Assembly (NCBI RefSeq): GCF_900240975.1
Contig: NZ_LT968776.1
Coordinates: 186,001-250,000 of the forward strand
Direction of reading: 5' to 3'
DNA length: 64,000 bases
Source of the DNA: Mycobacterium sp. 4858
Lineage (GTDB): Bacteria; Actinomycetota; Actinomycetes; Mycobacteriales; Mycobacteriaceae
Below, one piece after another: positions 39,046 to 48,521 of this stretch. The number at the start of each line of letters is the position of its first letter. Positions within the stretch are counted from its first letter, which is position 1. The translations under genes were made by a program, and so were the position numbers. The notes under the pieces were generated by a model. The model saw only the letters and a list, made by a program, of their open reading frames with translations, was not told the origin of the DNA and ran no database searches.

Positions 39046-40716
39046 TCAGTGGCGTTGTTCCGAAGGCAGGTAACGTTTCTCGACGGCGTCCACCAGTTGC
39101 TGGCGGATGCGTTCCAGATCGGCGGCGCGACGGGCTTCCAGGTCGTCCTCCCAGGCCGCCACCCGCGTCGCGAGCTCCTTGTCGGCGATGGTGCCTTCCA
39201 GCCAGTGGGAGAAGTCGCCCCGTTCGAGATGGTATTCGAGCGCTTGCTGGTCGAGATGCCGCAACGCGACCGTGAAGTCATGCATCGTCGCGGCCGGGGC
39301 GATGGGCAGGCCGTCAGGGTTGTGGAAGTAGAACCGCCGCTCCGGCGGAAGGTGGATGTCGGCATATTTGTGGCGGTGCCGGACGTGCCTGGTGTGGCGT
39401 TCCCCGATGGTGAACTCGCGGGGTGGCCCCGAGCCGAATCGGATGGTGGCGCGGCGCCGGGAGGCGAGGTCCGTGGCCGCGTCGGACCGGGTGAGCTCCA
39501 GCACGACGTCGCTGCTGTCGGCCTCGTGGGCGGGCAACGATGCCGGGACGAACGAGCACAGGACGTAGCCGCCGCGGCGTGCCCAATGAGCTTCCTCCCC
39601 CATGCCGAGGAGGTGGGCCTCGTCGTACACCACCCAATGCGGGTAGCCGTACCGTTCGCGGTGCGCCTCGGCGGTCGATCGAAGCCGATGCACGTAGTCG
39701 GTCTTGCCCGGCTCGGCGAGTCCCGACAGATCGACCACCATGCCGGAGTTGGGACGCAACGCGTTGACCAGCTCGGCGGGTTCCGGGAGGTGGTGGCCGC
39801 CGTCGACGACCTGCACGTGGCCGAGCTGCTGCAGCTGCAGGTGATCACCCTCGGGGTCGATGACCAGAACGCAGTAGCCGGCCGAGACCCATCGCTCCGC
39901 CATCAGGCCGACGAGATAGCTCTTGCCCGACGCGGCCGGGCCGGTGACCAGGATCCGCGCCTGGCTCCCCGGCAACCTGGTGGGGGTCCCGTCCTCGAAC
40001 GTTCCGATCTCGAGCCAGTGGCGCGACGGGCAGAATCGTTCCGCCCCAGAAAGATACGGGCTGTTCAGCAGTCCGGCGACACCGCCTCCATCCGGCTCGT
40101 CCAGGACCACGTCGGCGAATCGCCGCACCGACGAGACGGCGTTGGCCACCGCCGCACCGACCTCGGCGACGCCGAGCAACGACAGATCGTTCTCCGCGTC
40201 GCCCACGGCCACGGTGTTGTGGGGCGACAGGTTCATCGCCTCCAGGAGCGCGGTCAAGCCGGTGCCCTTGGTGATGCCCGCCGGCAGCACCATCAGGGCG
40301 GCGCGGTTTCGGACCAGCTGGTAGTCCATTCCCAGCTCACCGATCACCTCGGCGACGTCCGCGACGTGCTCACCGTCGACGGCCACCAGCACCTCGCCCC
40401 GCCGGAACGGGATCCCCCGATCGTTGAGCGCTTCGTCGAGCTCCGGACCCACCGCCGGCGTGAGCGACCGGGCCTCCCCGTCGAACCACACCACGGCACC
40501 GTTCTCCAGCACCAACGCATCGACGTGGCCGGCCAACTGAGGGAACTCGGCGTGCAATTCGGCCCCGATGCGGCCCGTGACCACCACGATCGTCAGGCCG
40601 CCGCCGCGTGCCCGGTCGATCGCCCGCAGGACCTCTGGATCCAGTTTGCCGCCCGACGTGAGGGTGCCGTCGAGGTCGACCGCGACCACCTTGAAAAACG
40701 CCAAAGCCTCGCCCAC
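39046..40716 (-). CDS. HAD phosphatase - P-loop ATPase - DUF5752 fusion
   Basis: A 556-residue protein joining three units. Residues 1-220 are a Cof-type HAD hydrolase: VVAVDLDGTLTSGG with the nucleophile Asp, VVTGRIG, ITKGTGLTALL and VAVGDAENDLSLL. Residues 230-430 are a HerA-like P-loop ATPase: Walker A VTGPAASGKSYLVGL and Walker B WVVYDEAHLLGMG. Residues ~450-530 are a DUF5752-like region (RFYFHNPDGLPIAPA). No function is known for the fusion. A strong DosR-like box lies 93 bp upstream of its GTG start, so it should be hypoxia-induced. The stop is convergent to the small gene at 38766. Confidence 0.8.
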   Translation of the reverse strand: MGEALAFFKVVAVDLDGTLTSGGKLDPEVLRAIDRARGGGLTIVVVTGRIGAELHAEFPQLAGHVDALVLENGAVVWFDGEARSLTPAVGPELDEALNDRGIPFRRGEVLVAVDGEHVADVAEVIGELGMDYQLVRNRAALMVLPAGITKGTGLTALLEAMNLSPHNTVAVGDAENDLSLLGVAEVGAAVANAVSSVRRFADVVLDEPDGGGVAGLLNSPYLSGAERFCPSRHWLEIGTFEDGTPTRLPGSQARILVTGPAASGKSYLVGLMAERWVSAGYCVLVIDPEGDHLQLQQLGHVQVVDGGHHLPEPAELVNALRPNSGMVVDLSGLAEPGKTDYVHRLRSTAEAHRERYGYPHWVVYDEAHLLGMGEEAHWARRGGYVLCSFVPASLPAHEADSSDVVLELTRSDAATDLASRRRATIRFGSGPPREFTIGERHTRHVRHRHKYADIHLPPERRFYFHNPDGLPIAPAATMHDFTVALRHLDQQALEYHLERGDFSHWLEGTIADKELATRVAAWEDDLEARRAADLERIRQQLVDAVEKRYLPSEQRH

Positions 40717-40808
40717 CTGTATTCGCCGAACGCAATCCGAATGCTGGCGCCGGGAGATCCGATCTCCCGATGCCCATGCTCAACGTATGGCCGGCCGCCC
40801 GTGGCCTT

Positions 40809-40828
40809 CTAGGGCCGTTCGTCCCGTT
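40809..40828. promoter_or_regulatory. DosR box before the HAD-ATPase gene
   Basis: Core GGGCC-GTTC-GTCCC preceded by CTA, nine of ten consensus positions; on the gene's strand it reads GGGAC-GAAC-GGCCC. It lies 92 bp before the start at 40716. Confidence 0.75.
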
Positions 40829-40870
40829 CCGCTTTGACGAGTGGCCCGGACGCGTCACGGCGCCGAGCCG

Positions 40871-42271
40871 TCAGGCGGCGCCCAGCGCATCCTCCAGCTC
40901 AGCCAGCGACTGCTCGGTCAGGGGTATCAGCGTCTCGATGTCGGGCACCACGTCGCGGCCCGCGGCGTAGCCGAATCCGACCCGGTCGGCGTAGGAGCAC
41001 GTCGTGATGTTGAGCCCATGGCCGTCGTAGACCGTCGAAACCGGATACATTTCCTCGATACGCGCGCCGTTCCAATACATTTCGGCAGCCGGGCCGCGAA
41101 CGTGCGAAATCGGCAGGTTGTATCCGGTGCGGATCTTCGGCGTGAACGGCAGCAGCGGGCCGATCGCCGTCGTCGCGATGCTTCCGGCGTTCGTCAGCAG
41201 TGACGCCGCCGCTCCCCGTTTGGCCACCCAGTGCTTTCCCTCCGACATCGATCGGTGAATGGCATCGAGCCGGGCCAGCGGGTCATCCAGATCGGTGGCC
41301 AGCGGGCACATCCAGAGCCCGAACCTGTTGCCATGTCGATCGTCTGGCGATTCGCCCTCACGGTCGCGCACCGTGATGGGGCAGGCGGCCACCAGTGACC
41401 GCTTGGGCAGCTCCCCGATATCCAGCAACCAGCGGCGCACCACCCCGGCGGCCATCGCGGTGAGGACGTCGTTGACGGTCACGCCGGCCGCCTGCCGCAC
41501 GGCGTTGATGCGATCGTTTGCCCAGCTGCCCGCGGCCACCGCGCGCTCGGGGCCCAGGCGGGCGTTGAACCGGGTGTAGGGCGCCCCGAGGGGCAGCGCG
41601 GTGGTGTGCCCGACCAGGGCGTCCAGCACGGTGGCGATCTCGCCGGTGGCCACCCGCCCGACCAGCCCCGCCCCCGACACGGCGGCGCCGGTGAGCGACC
41701 GTAGCGGCGACAACAACCGGGAGATCAGCCCGCCCGACTCCGGCGACGACCCCGCGGGCTCGCCACAGGAGTCGGCATAAAACGGTGCCATCGAGCGCCG
41801 GTCCGGGTCGTCGCTGAGCGCATCGGTGATCATCCGGAATCCGGCCACACCGTCGACGACGGTGTGGTGCACCTTGATGTAGAAGGCGAACCGGCCCCCG
41901 TCGAGGCCGTCGATCAGATACGACATCCACATCGGCCGTGACCGATCGAGGCCCAGTGCGTCCAGCTCGCCGATCAGCCGCCACAAACCGTCCCCGGAGA
42001 CGGTGCGACGCTGGCAATGTCGGCTGATATCAACGAGATCCATGTGCCGCCAGACCCACATGCCACCGGTGTCCACACCGCGGTGCGGATACTTGCGCAA
42101 CCGGGGATCGATCGAGCCGTTCCCGGCCAGCGTCATCCGATGCAACTCGTCGACGTAGTCGGGCCCGGCGTCGCCGGGCGGCGACAGGATCAGCACGGCA
42201 CCGACGTGCATCGGGTTGGACACCCACTCCGCGGTCATCATCGCCGCGTCGAGCGGATCCAGCGGGTTCAT
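40871..42271 (-). CDS. Wax ester synthase/diacylglycerol acyltransferase (Tgs family)
   Basis: A 466-residue WS/DGAT that makes storage triacylglycerol or wax esters from acyl-CoA. The catalytic motif is IKVHHTVVDGVAGF near residue 137. The C-terminal NLPISHVRGPAAEMYWNG and the central VTVNDVLTAMAAGVVRRWL are family features. It is not the closest kind to Tgs1 (Rv3130c). It follows the hydrolase gene by 16 bp on the same strand, so they share a promoter with DosR-like boxes. Confidence 0.9.
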   Translation of the reverse strand: MNPLDPLDAAMMTAEWVSNPMHVGAVLILSPPGDAGPDYVDELHRMTLAGNGSIDPRLRKYPHRGVDTGGMWVWRHMDLVDISRHCQRRTVSGDGLWRLIGELDALGLDRSRPMWMSYLIDGLDGGRFAFYIKVHHTVVDGVAGFRMITDALSDDPDRRSMAPFYADSCGEPAGSSPESGGLISRLLSPLRSLTGAAVSGAGLVGRVATGEIATVLDALVGHTTALPLGAPYTRFNARLGPERAVAAGSWANDRINAVRQAAGVTVNDVLTAMAAGVVRRWLLDIGELPKRSLVAACPITVRDREGESPDDRHGNRFGLWMCPLATDLDDPLARLDAIHRSMSEGKHWVAKRGAAASLLTNAGSIATTAIGPLLPFTPKIRTGYNLPISHVRGPAAEMYWNGARIEEMYPVSTVYDGHGLNITTCSYADRVGFGYAAGRDVVPDIETLIPLTEQSLAELEDALGAA

Positions 42272-42287
42272 CGTCGAACCTCCGCGG

Positions 42288-43541
42288 CTAGGCGGGGCGG
42301 TCGTGCTCGTCTACGGTACCGGTCAGCAGGCCCGACTGCTGCAACGCCGCCTCGACGAACCGCTGCACCGGTCGGGCGCGGAAGAATCCGGTGTGCCCGC
42401 CGCGGTACCAGACGATTTCGGGTTTGCCCCAGTGCTCCCAGAGGCGGACGACCTGCTCGCGTGGGTGCACCACCTGATCGGCGACGCCCGCGTAGATGAA
42501 CCGGCCCGGCATGGGCACGAGCGGGGCCAGTGACAGGGGTGACGTCATCCGTCCGATGGGCTCGGCGAGTTCGATCGTCTGGCGGCGGGGATCGCCGGCG
42601 GCAAGCCCGGAGTGCCGACTGAGCAGGCCGACCAGGTCCGCGACCGGGACACCGAGGATCGCGCACGTCAGCCCGGTTTCGAGGCTGGCGACCAACGCGG
42701 TGATGTAGCCGCCCAGCGACAAGCCGTTCAACCCGATCTGCGATTCGGGCTCTTGGCGGCGTATCCAGGACAGCAACCGCCGGATGTCCCACACCGCCTG
42801 CCCCGTCGCATGTACGTCGTCGAGGACGTCCTCTCCGGGGAAGACCGCGCCCTTCGGGAGGCCCCTGGCGCGGGGCCCGTGCATCGGGAGGACCGGCATG
42901 ACGACGTTCAAACCGAGATCTTCGTGCAACCGCCAGGCCCGGAACAGGGCGAGATCCAAAGCGGCTCGGCCCATTTCGGTTCCGTGGATGCACACCAGCC
43001 ATGGCCGCGGTTGCGGATGGCGAAGCAGCAGGGCGTATTCGCGGTTGTTCGCGGTGTAGCCCATCCACCGGTCCGCGCCCGGCTCGCCGGGCCGGGGCAG
43101 ATACCCGCTGTCGAAGGACATGCGATAGAAGGTGCGCTTGCCCTTCTTGACCTTTCGCACGTCGACGTCCGAAAGCGGTGGCGGGGCACCGAAAAACCTC
43201 TTGGGGTTGTCGAGCCATCCGCGGTCGCCGTAGAACTTCAGCCCGGCGACCACCTCGCTCGTGATCCGCTCGAATTCTTCGGGGCGGCTGACCGGGCGTC
43301 GCGCCTTCAGGCCCAGCAGGACGACCTCGTCGCGAAACGCCTGCGCCGCCAGGGCGAGGGTGGGTCGCGCGATGGGAAGCTCGTCGGGCGCCTGGCTCAG
43401 GTAGTCGCGCCACGACTCGGCGACGTACCGACCGGTGCTGGTGAACGGTTTGACGGCGCTGCCCAGGCCGACGCCCCCGGGCGGGGTCAGAGGCAAAGGG
43501 CCCGGGCGCCGGGGAGCACCGTTGTTGGTCGATACCGCCAT
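42288..43541 (-). CDS. Alpha/beta hydrolase, Rv2627c-like
   Basis: A 417-residue serine hydrolase very similar in recalled sequence to DosR-regulated Rv2627c: YVAESWRDYLSQAPDELPIARP, LVCIHGTEMGRAAL (oxyanion), nucleophile in GLNGLSLGGYIT near residue 280, and a final His in WYRGGHTGFF. Substrate unknown; next to a triacylglycerol synthase a lipid ester role is plausible. A near-perfect DosR box lies 33 bp upstream. Confidence 0.92.
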   Translation of the reverse strand: MAVSTNNGAPRRPGPLPLTPPGGVGLGSAVKPFTSTGRYVAESWRDYLSQAPDELPIARPTLALAAQAFRDEVVLLGLKARRPVSRPEEFERITSEVVAGLKFYGDRGWLDNPKRFFGAPPPLSDVDVRKVKKGKRTFYRMSFDSGYLPRPGEPGADRWMGYTANNREYALLLRHPQPRPWLVCIHGTEMGRAALDLALFRAWRLHEDLGLNVVMPVLPMHGPRARGLPKGAVFPGEDVLDDVHATGQAVWDIRRLLSWIRRQEPESQIGLNGLSLGGYITALVASLETGLTCAILGVPVADLVGLLSRHSGLAAGDPRRQTIELAEPIGRMTSPLSLAPLVPMPGRFIYAGVADQVVHPREQVVRLWEHWGKPEIVWYRGGHTGFFRARPVQRFVEAALQQSGLLTGTVDEHDRPA

Positions 43542-43574
43542 GGTGGCAAGTTAGCAGGCGCGCGAATCGGCGTG

Positions 43575-43594
43575 TTAGGGACTTACGGCCCGGT
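43575..43594. promoter_or_regulatory. DosR box before the Rv2627c-like gene
   Basis: TTA-GGGAC-TTAC-GGCCC-GGT: nine of ten core positions match, with the flanking TT as well. It lies 33 bp before the ATG at 43541. Confidence 0.85.
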
Positions 43595-43665
43595 CACGGC
43601 CGCGAAAGTCCTTGGCCGTCAAGCCGAGGGCCGGCGCCCCGGCCCGGAGCCCCCTGACCGGGCGC

Positions 43666-43685
43666 GAAGGGCCTTCCGTCACTCG
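43666..43685. promoter_or_regulatory. Second DosR-like box in the same region
   Basis: Core GGGCC-TTCC-GTCAC, eight of ten positions, 124 bp from the Rv2627c-like start. The 276-bp region 43542-43817 has no convincing gene. Confidence 0.55.
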
Positions 43686-43817
43686 TGTCAAAACGACCGC
43701 AAGCAAGCATCGAGGCGGTCCGCAACGCGCATCAAGTTCTTCCGGAACGTGGTCCGAAGCGCCGGTCAGGCCGTCAGCAAGCGCGACGACTGAACCTCGC
43801 CCGCACGGGCTGCCCGC

Positions 43818-46619
43818 TCATTCGACGTCCGGCTCCCCGGACAGCAGCAGGATGGCTTCTCGCGCGGCACGCTGCAGTTCGACCGCCGCGGTCCAGCTGT
43901 TGCCCGAGGGCCTGATGGGCTCACCGACGGTGATGTCGATGGCCCCATGTCGCGGGAAGTGGTGTTCTGGACGCAGGATGGTCCGCGTCCCGCGAATCCC
44001 CACCGGGGTGACGGCCACCCCGGTCCGGGCGGCCACCACGAAGGCACCCATGTGAAACGGCCGCAGGCCGGGCGCGCGGGCCAGGCGGCCTTCGGGGAAG
44101 ATGACGAGCGACTGGCCGGCACGCACCAGCCCGGCCAGCCGGTCGGCGTCCGCCACGCCGTGTTCGCGCTCGTGGCGCTCGACGAACTGGTGGCCCAGCC
44201 GCCTCAGTACGAATCCGTTGATCCCTTGATGCTCAAGGACTTCGGCGGCGACGAAGCGAAACGATTGCGGCATGACGCAGGCCAGCGCCAACGGATCGAT
44301 CCAGCTGGGGTGGTTGGCCACCGCGATTGACGCGTCCGGGGGAAGGTGGTCAAGGCCGTGCACGGTGATCGCGGTTCCCGTGAGGCGGGCCAGCAGCCGG
44401 ACCGCCGCCCGCGCCACCTGCCACCGCCACCCCGCGCGTGGGAGCAGCAGCACCAAGACGGCGACCGACAACCCCAGCGTGGTGTACACCGCCCACGCGT
44501 AGCCGGCGAAGGCCAGATCCGCCCCGGCGCGCCGGGCGCGGCGCAGCGACGGTGCCGCGCCGCGCAGGCGGAGCCGGGCCAGTTCCCACCACAGCGCGCG
44601 CGGTCGCGCGCCGATCTTGCCGGCCTGGTAGATGGCCCGGCTGGCGGACCGGCGGATCTTGCCGCTGGATGTCTTCAACACCGTGCGCGGCGGCGCCAGC
44701 ACCACATCGTCGGGCGCTACCCCGAGCAGATCGACTGTGGTGGCTGCGATTTCGGAGCGTAGTGCCGCGCGTGCGTCGTCCCGCAGCGCTCGCGTCTCGG
44801 CCATGACGACGAGCCGCTCGGGGCCGCCGGAGGGATCGGGAGAGGCGAACACCGCGACACAGCCCTTGCGGACACCTTTGATGCCGCCCACCGCTTCTTC
44901 CAGTTCCGCGGGGTGCAGGTTGCGCCCGGCCCGGATGATCATGTCCTTGATCCGGCCGGTCACGTAGACGTCGGCCTCGACGGTGTACCCCAGATCGCCG
45001 GTGTCGAGCCAGCCGTCGTGGAACAGTGCGCGCGTCGCCGCCGGGTTGTTGAAGTAGCCTGCTGTCGCCGACGGCCCGCGAAACTCGATGCGGCCTTCGC
45101 GGCGGTCGCTCAACTCGTTGCCGGCGGCGTCGACGATGCGGATTTCATGTCCCGGCAGCGGCCGGCCGCAGGCGACGAATCGTCGGTCCCGCTCCCCGGG
45201 CCTGGCGGGCTCGGCCCGCCCGGACCTTGCAAAGGTGTCTCGGCGGATGCGGTCGATCACCGGACCGCGGCCGGGCGGCGGAAACGCCAGTCCCACCGAC
45301 GACTCCGCCAGCCCATACACCGGGGTCATCGCTTCCCGGCGAAATCCATACGGGGCGAAGCGATCACCGAAGCGCTCGATGGTGTCGGCGCTCACCGGTT
45401 CGGCACCGTTATAGGCCAACCGCCAGCTGCTGAGGTCCAGTCCCTCGATCTCGTCGTCGCGGATCTTCGACAGACACAGTTCGTAGGCGAAATTGGGTCC
45501 GGCCGACATGGTGGCGCGGTTGGCATGAATCGCCCACAGCCATCGCGACGGGCGGATCAGGAACGCCTGCGGGCTCATCACCACCAGCGGCACACCGAAG
45601 TACATGCAACCGAGCCACGCACCGATCAGGCCCATGTCGTGGTAGAGCGGCAGCCAGCTGACGAACGTGTCCGACCCGGTCACCCCGGCGGCCTGACCCA
45701 TCACCCGGATGTTGGCGAGCAGGTTGCGGTGTGTGAGTGCGACGCCTTTGGGCTGCCCGGTGCTGCCGGAGGTGTACTGCAACAGTGCGAGGTCGTCCGC
45801 CCGCGGCCGGGCAAGCGGTCGTGTGGCGCCTTCGCCTGCGCGCGTGAGGGATTCGGGTACGACGACGTGACGCAGGCTTTCGACATTCGAGCGCAGCAGG
45901 TGGCCGAGGGTGACGGCCTCTTCAACCGTGACGAGCAGCGTGGCACGGGCGTTGCTGAGGATGCCTGCGGTGCGGCGCAGGTGATCCGGCAGCTGGGACG
46001 GGCGCGCCGGCGGGTAGACCGGGACGGGCACGGCGCCGGCGAGGACCACGCCGGCGAAGGTCACGAAATACGCCCTCGAGGTGGGCAACATGATCGCGAC
46101 CGCCTCGCCCGGCGCCACGTCGTGTGCGATCAGCCCGGCCGCCACGGCCGCCGCCTCCCGGTGCAGGGCGCCATAGGTCATGTCGGAGCCGTTCGGGGGG
46201 TCGCCCGTGTCGTCGAGGATGCGCAGATGGGTCCGGTCGGGCGTGGCATCGGCGTGCCAACCGAGCATGTCGTTGAGGCTCTGCGCGGACTCCGGCGTCG
46301 AAGCGGGCGGCGCGGTAGCCGGCAACGAAACGACACCACGGCCCACCCGCACCGCCGGACGGCCGCGCGCCAGGGCCGGATTGAGGGCCGTCACCAGGTC
46401 GCGCGGCGTCTCGGCACTGGACAGGATGTGCGGCGGCAACGCCACCCCGAACTTGTCCTGGACCCGCAGCAACAATTCCGCCAGCTCCAGGCTGCCGATG
46501 CCGAGTGTGTCGAAGGGGCTATCGAGCGTCACCGATGGCGACGCGGCCTGTGGGTGAACCTCTTCGACGAGGCCTCGCACCAGGGCCAGGACCGGAGGAG
46601 CGCAGTCTTGGGTCGCCAT
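43818..46619 (-). CDS. ACP - fatty acyl-AMP ligase - acyltransferase fusion
   Basis: A 933-residue three-part protein. Residues 1-80 are an acyl carrier domain (TLGIGSLELAELLL, Ser takes phosphopantetheine). Residues ~110-660 are an AMP-forming ligase with LLQYTSGSTGQPKGVALTH, FVSWLPLYHDMGLIG and C-terminal LKTSSGKIRRS; the GAVPVPVYPPARP stretch is FAAL-like, so it may load its own carrier and not CoA. Residues ~740-930 are a PlsC-type acyltransferase (VANHPSWIDPLAL, FPEGRLARAPGL) after one hydrophobic helix. It could activate, hold and transfer an acyl chain to a lipid acceptor. Not recalled in the M. tuberculosis DosR regulon. Confidence 0.85.
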   Translation of the reverse strand: MATQDCAPPVLALVRGLVEEVHPQAASPSVTLDSPFDTLGIGSLELAELLLRVQDKFGVALPPHILSSAETPRDLVTALNPALARGRPAVRVGRGVVSLPATAPPASTPESAQSLNDMLGWHADATPDRTHLRILDDTGDPPNGSDMTYGALHREAAAVAAGLIAHDVAPGEAVAIMLPTSRAYFVTFAGVVLAGAVPVPVYPPARPSQLPDHLRRTAGILSNARATLLVTVEEAVTLGHLLRSNVESLRHVVVPESLTRAGEGATRPLARPRADDLALLQYTSGSTGQPKGVALTHRNLLANIRVMGQAAGVTGSDTFVSWLPLYHDMGLIGAWLGCMYFGVPLVVMSPQAFLIRPSRWLWAIHANRATMSAGPNFAYELCLSKIRDDEIEGLDLSSWRLAYNGAEPVSADTIERFGDRFAPYGFRREAMTPVYGLAESSVGLAFPPPGRGPVIDRIRRDTFARSGRAEPARPGERDRRFVACGRPLPGHEIRIVDAAGNELSDRREGRIEFRGPSATAGYFNNPAATRALFHDGWLDTGDLGYTVEADVYVTGRIKDMIIRAGRNLHPAELEEAVGGIKGVRKGCVAVFASPDPSGGPERLVVMAETRALRDDARAALRSEIAATTVDLLGVAPDDVVLAPPRTVLKTSSGKIRRSASRAIYQAGKIGARPRALWWELARLRLRGAAPSLRRARRAGADLAFAGYAWAVYTTLGLSVAVLVLLLPRAGWRWQVARAAVRLLARLTGTAITVHGLDHLPPDASIAVANHPSWIDPLALACVMPQSFRFVAAEVLEHQGINGFVLRRLGHQFVERHEREHGVADADRLAGLVRAGQSLVIFPEGRLARAPGLRPFHMGAFVVAARTGVAVTPVGIRGTRTILRPEHHFPRHGAIDITVGEPIRPSGNSWTAAVELQRAAREAILLLSGEPDVE

Positions 46620-46791
46620 TGGTCACGAAGCGGCCGGGGATCCGAAAGCGCACCCGATGAGCGACTCCATGGCACGACTCCTCGAACTGCAATCCTCGAA
46701 CTGGCGAATCAGTCCTCATGGTGCGGGCGTGCCCGGCTTTCCGGTAAGGGCGCAAAGCCATCAAACCGCGGGGCGTTTGTCACTCGGGGCG
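46620..46791. other. Intergenic region upstream of the ACP-ligase fusion
   Basis: 172 bp between the fusion start and the end of the acetyltransferase gene. It may hold a promoter, but no DosR-like box was found in it. Confidence 0.45.
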
Positions 46792-47775
46792 CTAGTCGAA
46801 TGCATGGATCACCTGGCGGGCCACCTGCCCGATCTGCTGGTACATGGCGCGATCGAGGGGCAGATCGCGGAAACGGGGGATCTCCCCCCTCGTGGTGACC
46901 ACGCCCGGTTCCTCGTGCGCCCAGTGGGCGTCCACTTTGTCGCCCAACGCGCGCGCGGGCGGATTGTCGGACAGCACGCGGGCGTGGAACCGCTTGATGC
47001 CGTCGACGCGGGCCGCGACCGCCAGTGCGCCCAGCAACAGCGTGCCGATTCCACGGCCCTGGTAGCCGTCCGCCACGGTGAGCGCGACCTCCGCCGAGGC
47101 CGGATCGTCTTGATCCCGGACGAAACGGGCGTCAGCGACGACCGGGCCCGTCACGCCGTCGGTGACGACCCAGACGAAGTGGTCGACATAGTCGACCTCG
47201 AACAGATAGGTCAGCCGCGCGTCGGTCGGGGCGCCGCCCTGGTACCGCCGGTACAGGGTCTCGCGCGAGAAGGAACCGCTGCTCTTGAACCGCTCGGCGT
47301 CACCGGGCAGGACGGGGCGCAACGAGAGCGCGGCGCCGTCTTTGGTCGATACCGGGATGGGGGCGACGTAAGCGGCCAGCCGCTGCCGCGCGGTACGCAG
47401 CAACCTCTCGGCGATAACCGGCATGGCCAGCATGAGGTCGAAGGCGGCGCTGTATCCGGTGTAGCCCGACACGTCCTCCCGCGCGGTCACCGTTGCCGTC
47501 CGGCTCGCGTGGCGCAGCAAAGCGATCTCGCCGACGACGGTCGCGCACGACAGCTCGGTGGTGATCACCCGCCCCTTCGGGCCGACATGCCTGATGGCGA
47601 CCGAGCCGGACGCGATGATCGCGAATGATTCCGCTGGCTCCCCCTGCCGCATCAGGACCTCGCCGGCGGCGGCATGCAAGGGCTCGAGGAGGGTAGCCAA
47701 CCCCGCGAGGTCCTTCGCCTCGATATCGGCGAACACCGGCAGCGCCGCCAGTTCCTCGGCGCTGACAGACATCAC
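46792..47775 (-). CDS. cAMP-binding lysine acetyltransferase (KATmt/PatA-like)
   Basis: A 327-residue protein with a cyclic-nucleotide domain (GEVLMRQGEPAESFAIIASG; GEIALLRHASRTATVTA holds the phosphate-binding Glu and Arg) and a GNAT domain (LRPVLPGDAERF, VALTVADGYQGRGIGTLLLG for acetyl-CoA). It is homologous to Rv0998, which is activated by cAMP and acetylates the active-site lysine of acyl-CoA synthetases, switching them off. The flanking genes encode exactly such enzymes (43818 and 48522), so they are likely targets. Name avoided because patA also denotes the PIM acyltransferase here. Confidence 0.92.
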   Translation of the reverse strand: MMSVSAEELAALPVFADIEAKDLAGLATLLEPLHAAAGEVLMRQGEPAESFAIIASGSVAIRHVGPKGRVITTELSCATVVGEIALLRHASRTATVTAREDVSGYTGYSAAFDLMLAMPVIAERLLRTARQRLAAYVAPIPVSTKDGAALSLRPVLPGDAERFKSSGSFSRETLYRRYQGGAPTDARLTYLFEVDYVDHFVWVVTDGVTGPVVADARFVRDQDDPASAEVALTVADGYQGRGIGTLLLGALAVAARVDGIKRFHARVLSDNPPARALGDKVDAHWAHEEPGVVTTRGEIPRFRDLPLDRAMYQQIGQVARQVIHAFD

Positions 47776-48103
47776 AGCGGGCCACCCGTCAGCCTCAGAC
47801 TCCGTCCCGAGTCACACCCCGATTGCGAATCCATTGCTAATGCGGTCATCTCGCCGAATTCGGAATCCAGGACCCTTGAAACGAGTAACGTGGCCATGCA
47901 CCATCCGCGATGTACGGTACGCGACCGGCACCGCCATCGCCGGAGAAGTAAGTAGGTGACCGCAGTGACAAAAGACCCTGCCGGACTGGGACTTCGGCAG
48001 GCCGGAAGTAAGACCAAAGCCTTTCGGTAATCGTGCTCTTGGCCTCTACGGCCGGACCTTCGGGACTGGTCGAATGGATCGTTACGGCTAATGGGGAGGG
48101 GAC
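47776..48103. other. 328-bp divergent promoter region with DosR-like box
   Basis: This gap separates the acetyltransferase (minus) from the Rv2628-like gene (plus). It has no convincing gene. A DosR-like box, GGGAC-TTCG-GCAGG, lies at 47985-48004, 100 bp before the plus-strand gene. Another CTCCGTCCCGAG half-site lies at about 47800. Confidence 0.5.
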
Positions 48104-48367
48104 ATGAATACAGCGAAGTGGCGGCAACATTGGCCTCAGCGTAAGCCCACGGCCGCGATCTATCAGCTGACCGATCGCCTCCACGAGGGACATGTCGCCC
48201 GCGTGCCCGCCAATCAGATTCCCGAAACCGTGTCCGCCTGGCTGGCCGAACTCGGTGCCCACAGCCCCTTGGTCGACGACCTCGAGCGCGCCGTTCGAGG
48301 CGGCGACTGGTCCGCGGCACACGCCCTGGGCGAGTGCCTGTCCATCGAGATAGCCCCGACGGACTGA
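48104..48367 (+). CDS. Rv2628-like small dormancy protein
   Basis: An 87-residue soluble protein matching recalled segments of DosR-regulated Rv2628: AIYQLTDRLHEGHVARVP, SAWLAELGAHSPLVDDLERAVRGGDW and HALGECLSIEIA. Rv2628 is known as a latency antigen; biochemical function is unknown. ATG 48104 has a GGGGAGGGG site. The similarity in size and fold to dsRBD-like or DUF1876 ribosome-binding proteins is only suggestive. Confidence 0.82.
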   Translation: MNTAKWRQHWPQRKPTAAIYQLTDRLHEGHVARVPANQIPETVSAWLAELGAHSPLVDDLERAVRGGDWSAAHALGECLSIEIAPTD

Positions 48368-48393
48368 CAACCGCCGCCGGTCGGACGCGGTCC

Positions 48394-48435
48394 CCGGGGA
48401 CGTTTGCCGACCTTCCACGTGACTTTCGTCTCTAT
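48394..48435. promoter_or_regulatory. Tandem DosR-like boxes before fadD
   Basis: Two boxes, 48394-48413 (GGGAC-GTTT-GCCGA) and 48416-48435 (GTGAC-TTTC-GTCTC-TAT), are centred 22 bp apart, about two helical turns. This pairing is common in DosR promoters. The second ends 86 bp before the fadD start. Confidence 0.65.
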
Positions 48436-48521
48436 CGCCGGACCGCCACCCTCCGCAGGATCGAATCATATGCCGGTGCAGCACGCCACCGGTTCCCGTT
48501 CGGCAACAATGGATTCGAGCT

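Noticed and set aside
48041-48070. DosR-like box in GGCCGGACCTTCGGGACTGG
   Set aside because: The half-sites are direct and not inverted, so it does not fit a DosR dimer.
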